Shown: positions 6,159-6,218 of the stretch, in pieces
Numbering within the stretch: position 1 is the first letter of the stretch
Layout of the letters: every line of letters starts with the position of its first letter
Source: CAZWVM01 sp964637705
GTDB taxonomy: Bacteria > UBA8481
Direction: 5' to 3'
Assembly (NCBI GenBank): GCA_964637705.1
Contig: CAZWVM010000199.1
Span: forward strand, 1 to 6,218
DNA length: 6,218 nt
The notes under the pieces: generated by a model
Told to the model about the DNA's origin: nothing
The model's database searches: none
What the model saw: the letters and a program-made list of their open reading frames with translations, nothing else
Program-made: the position numbers and the translations under genes

Positions 6159-6218
6159 TTATTTATACACCACCGCGTTCTGCATGACCAGCATATCCAT
6201 CTCGCACCTCATGAAGGT
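6159..6218 (-). CDS. Probable NodU-family carbamoyltransferase, last 19 codons only
   Basis: The frame is open to the right edge and ends with TAA at 6161-6159. The visible C terminus is TFMRCEMDMLVMQNAVVYK. The pattern of an aromatic residue, then (E/D)-x-D-x-L-V-(hydrophobic) and a final V-x-(Y/R)-K resembles the end of NodU/CmcH-type O-carbamoyltransferases, which often finish in forms like TELDVLVLENFVLYK. The call is strengthened by the adjacent DUF5989-type gene, a frequent partner of these enzymes. Such enzymes transfer a carbamoyl group from carbamoyl phosphate to sugar hydroxyls of surface glycans, antibiotics or Nod factors. With only 19 residues visible, the assignment rests largely on context. 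Confidence 0.6.
   Translation of the reverse strand, partial: TFMRCEMDMLVMQNAVVYK

Overview
The window comes from a high-GC, Gram-negative (diderm) bacterium. It encodes an outer-membrane TolC-type channel, a periplasmic adaptor and a peptidoglycan-modifying L,D-transpeptidase. I cannot name a lineage: codon use is strongly G/C-ending throughout, and no rRNA or other marker gene is present. An uncultured, metagenome-type genome is plausible, but that is a guess.

Layout, left to right. (1) Positions 1-294, plus strand: the C-terminal catalytic part of a YkuD-type L,D-transpeptidase that enters from the left edge. (2) Positions 309-5757, minus strand: a tight four-gene operon transcribed right to left. 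The order is a LysM-TolC fusion protein, a MacA/HlyD-type periplasmic adaptor, a MacB/LolD-type ATPase and a MacB-type permease. The first two genes overlap by 4 bases (ATGA); the later gaps are 13 and 22 bases. Together they would form a complete tripartite MacAB-TolC-like export machine with MacB split into two polypeptides. (3) Positions 5758-5987: a non-coding gap of about 230 bases. It holds operator-like inverted repeats close to the operon start and a long hairpin-forming inverted repeat (24-bp perfect arms) that resembles a REP/MITE-type element. (4) Positions 5988-6218, minus strand: a 55-residue single-pass membrane protein of the DUF5989 type, preceded 3 bases upstream by the last 19 codons of what looks like a NodU-family carbamoyltransferase. 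The small gene is easily missed because of its length.

The most unusual feature is the outer-membrane channel. A LysM (peptidoglycan-binding) domain and a roughly 110-residue Gly/Arg/Pro-rich linker precede an otherwise ordinary TolC domain. The partner adaptor carries its own roughly 110-residue Arg/Gly/Ser/Pro-rich insert in its membrane-proximal domain. These two low-complexity extensions in adjacent, physically interacting proteins, together with the wall-binding domain and the neighbouring wall-crosslinking enzyme, suggest a cell-wall-anchored version of the MacAB-TolC pump. That functional reading is inference; the domain layout is read directly from the sequence.
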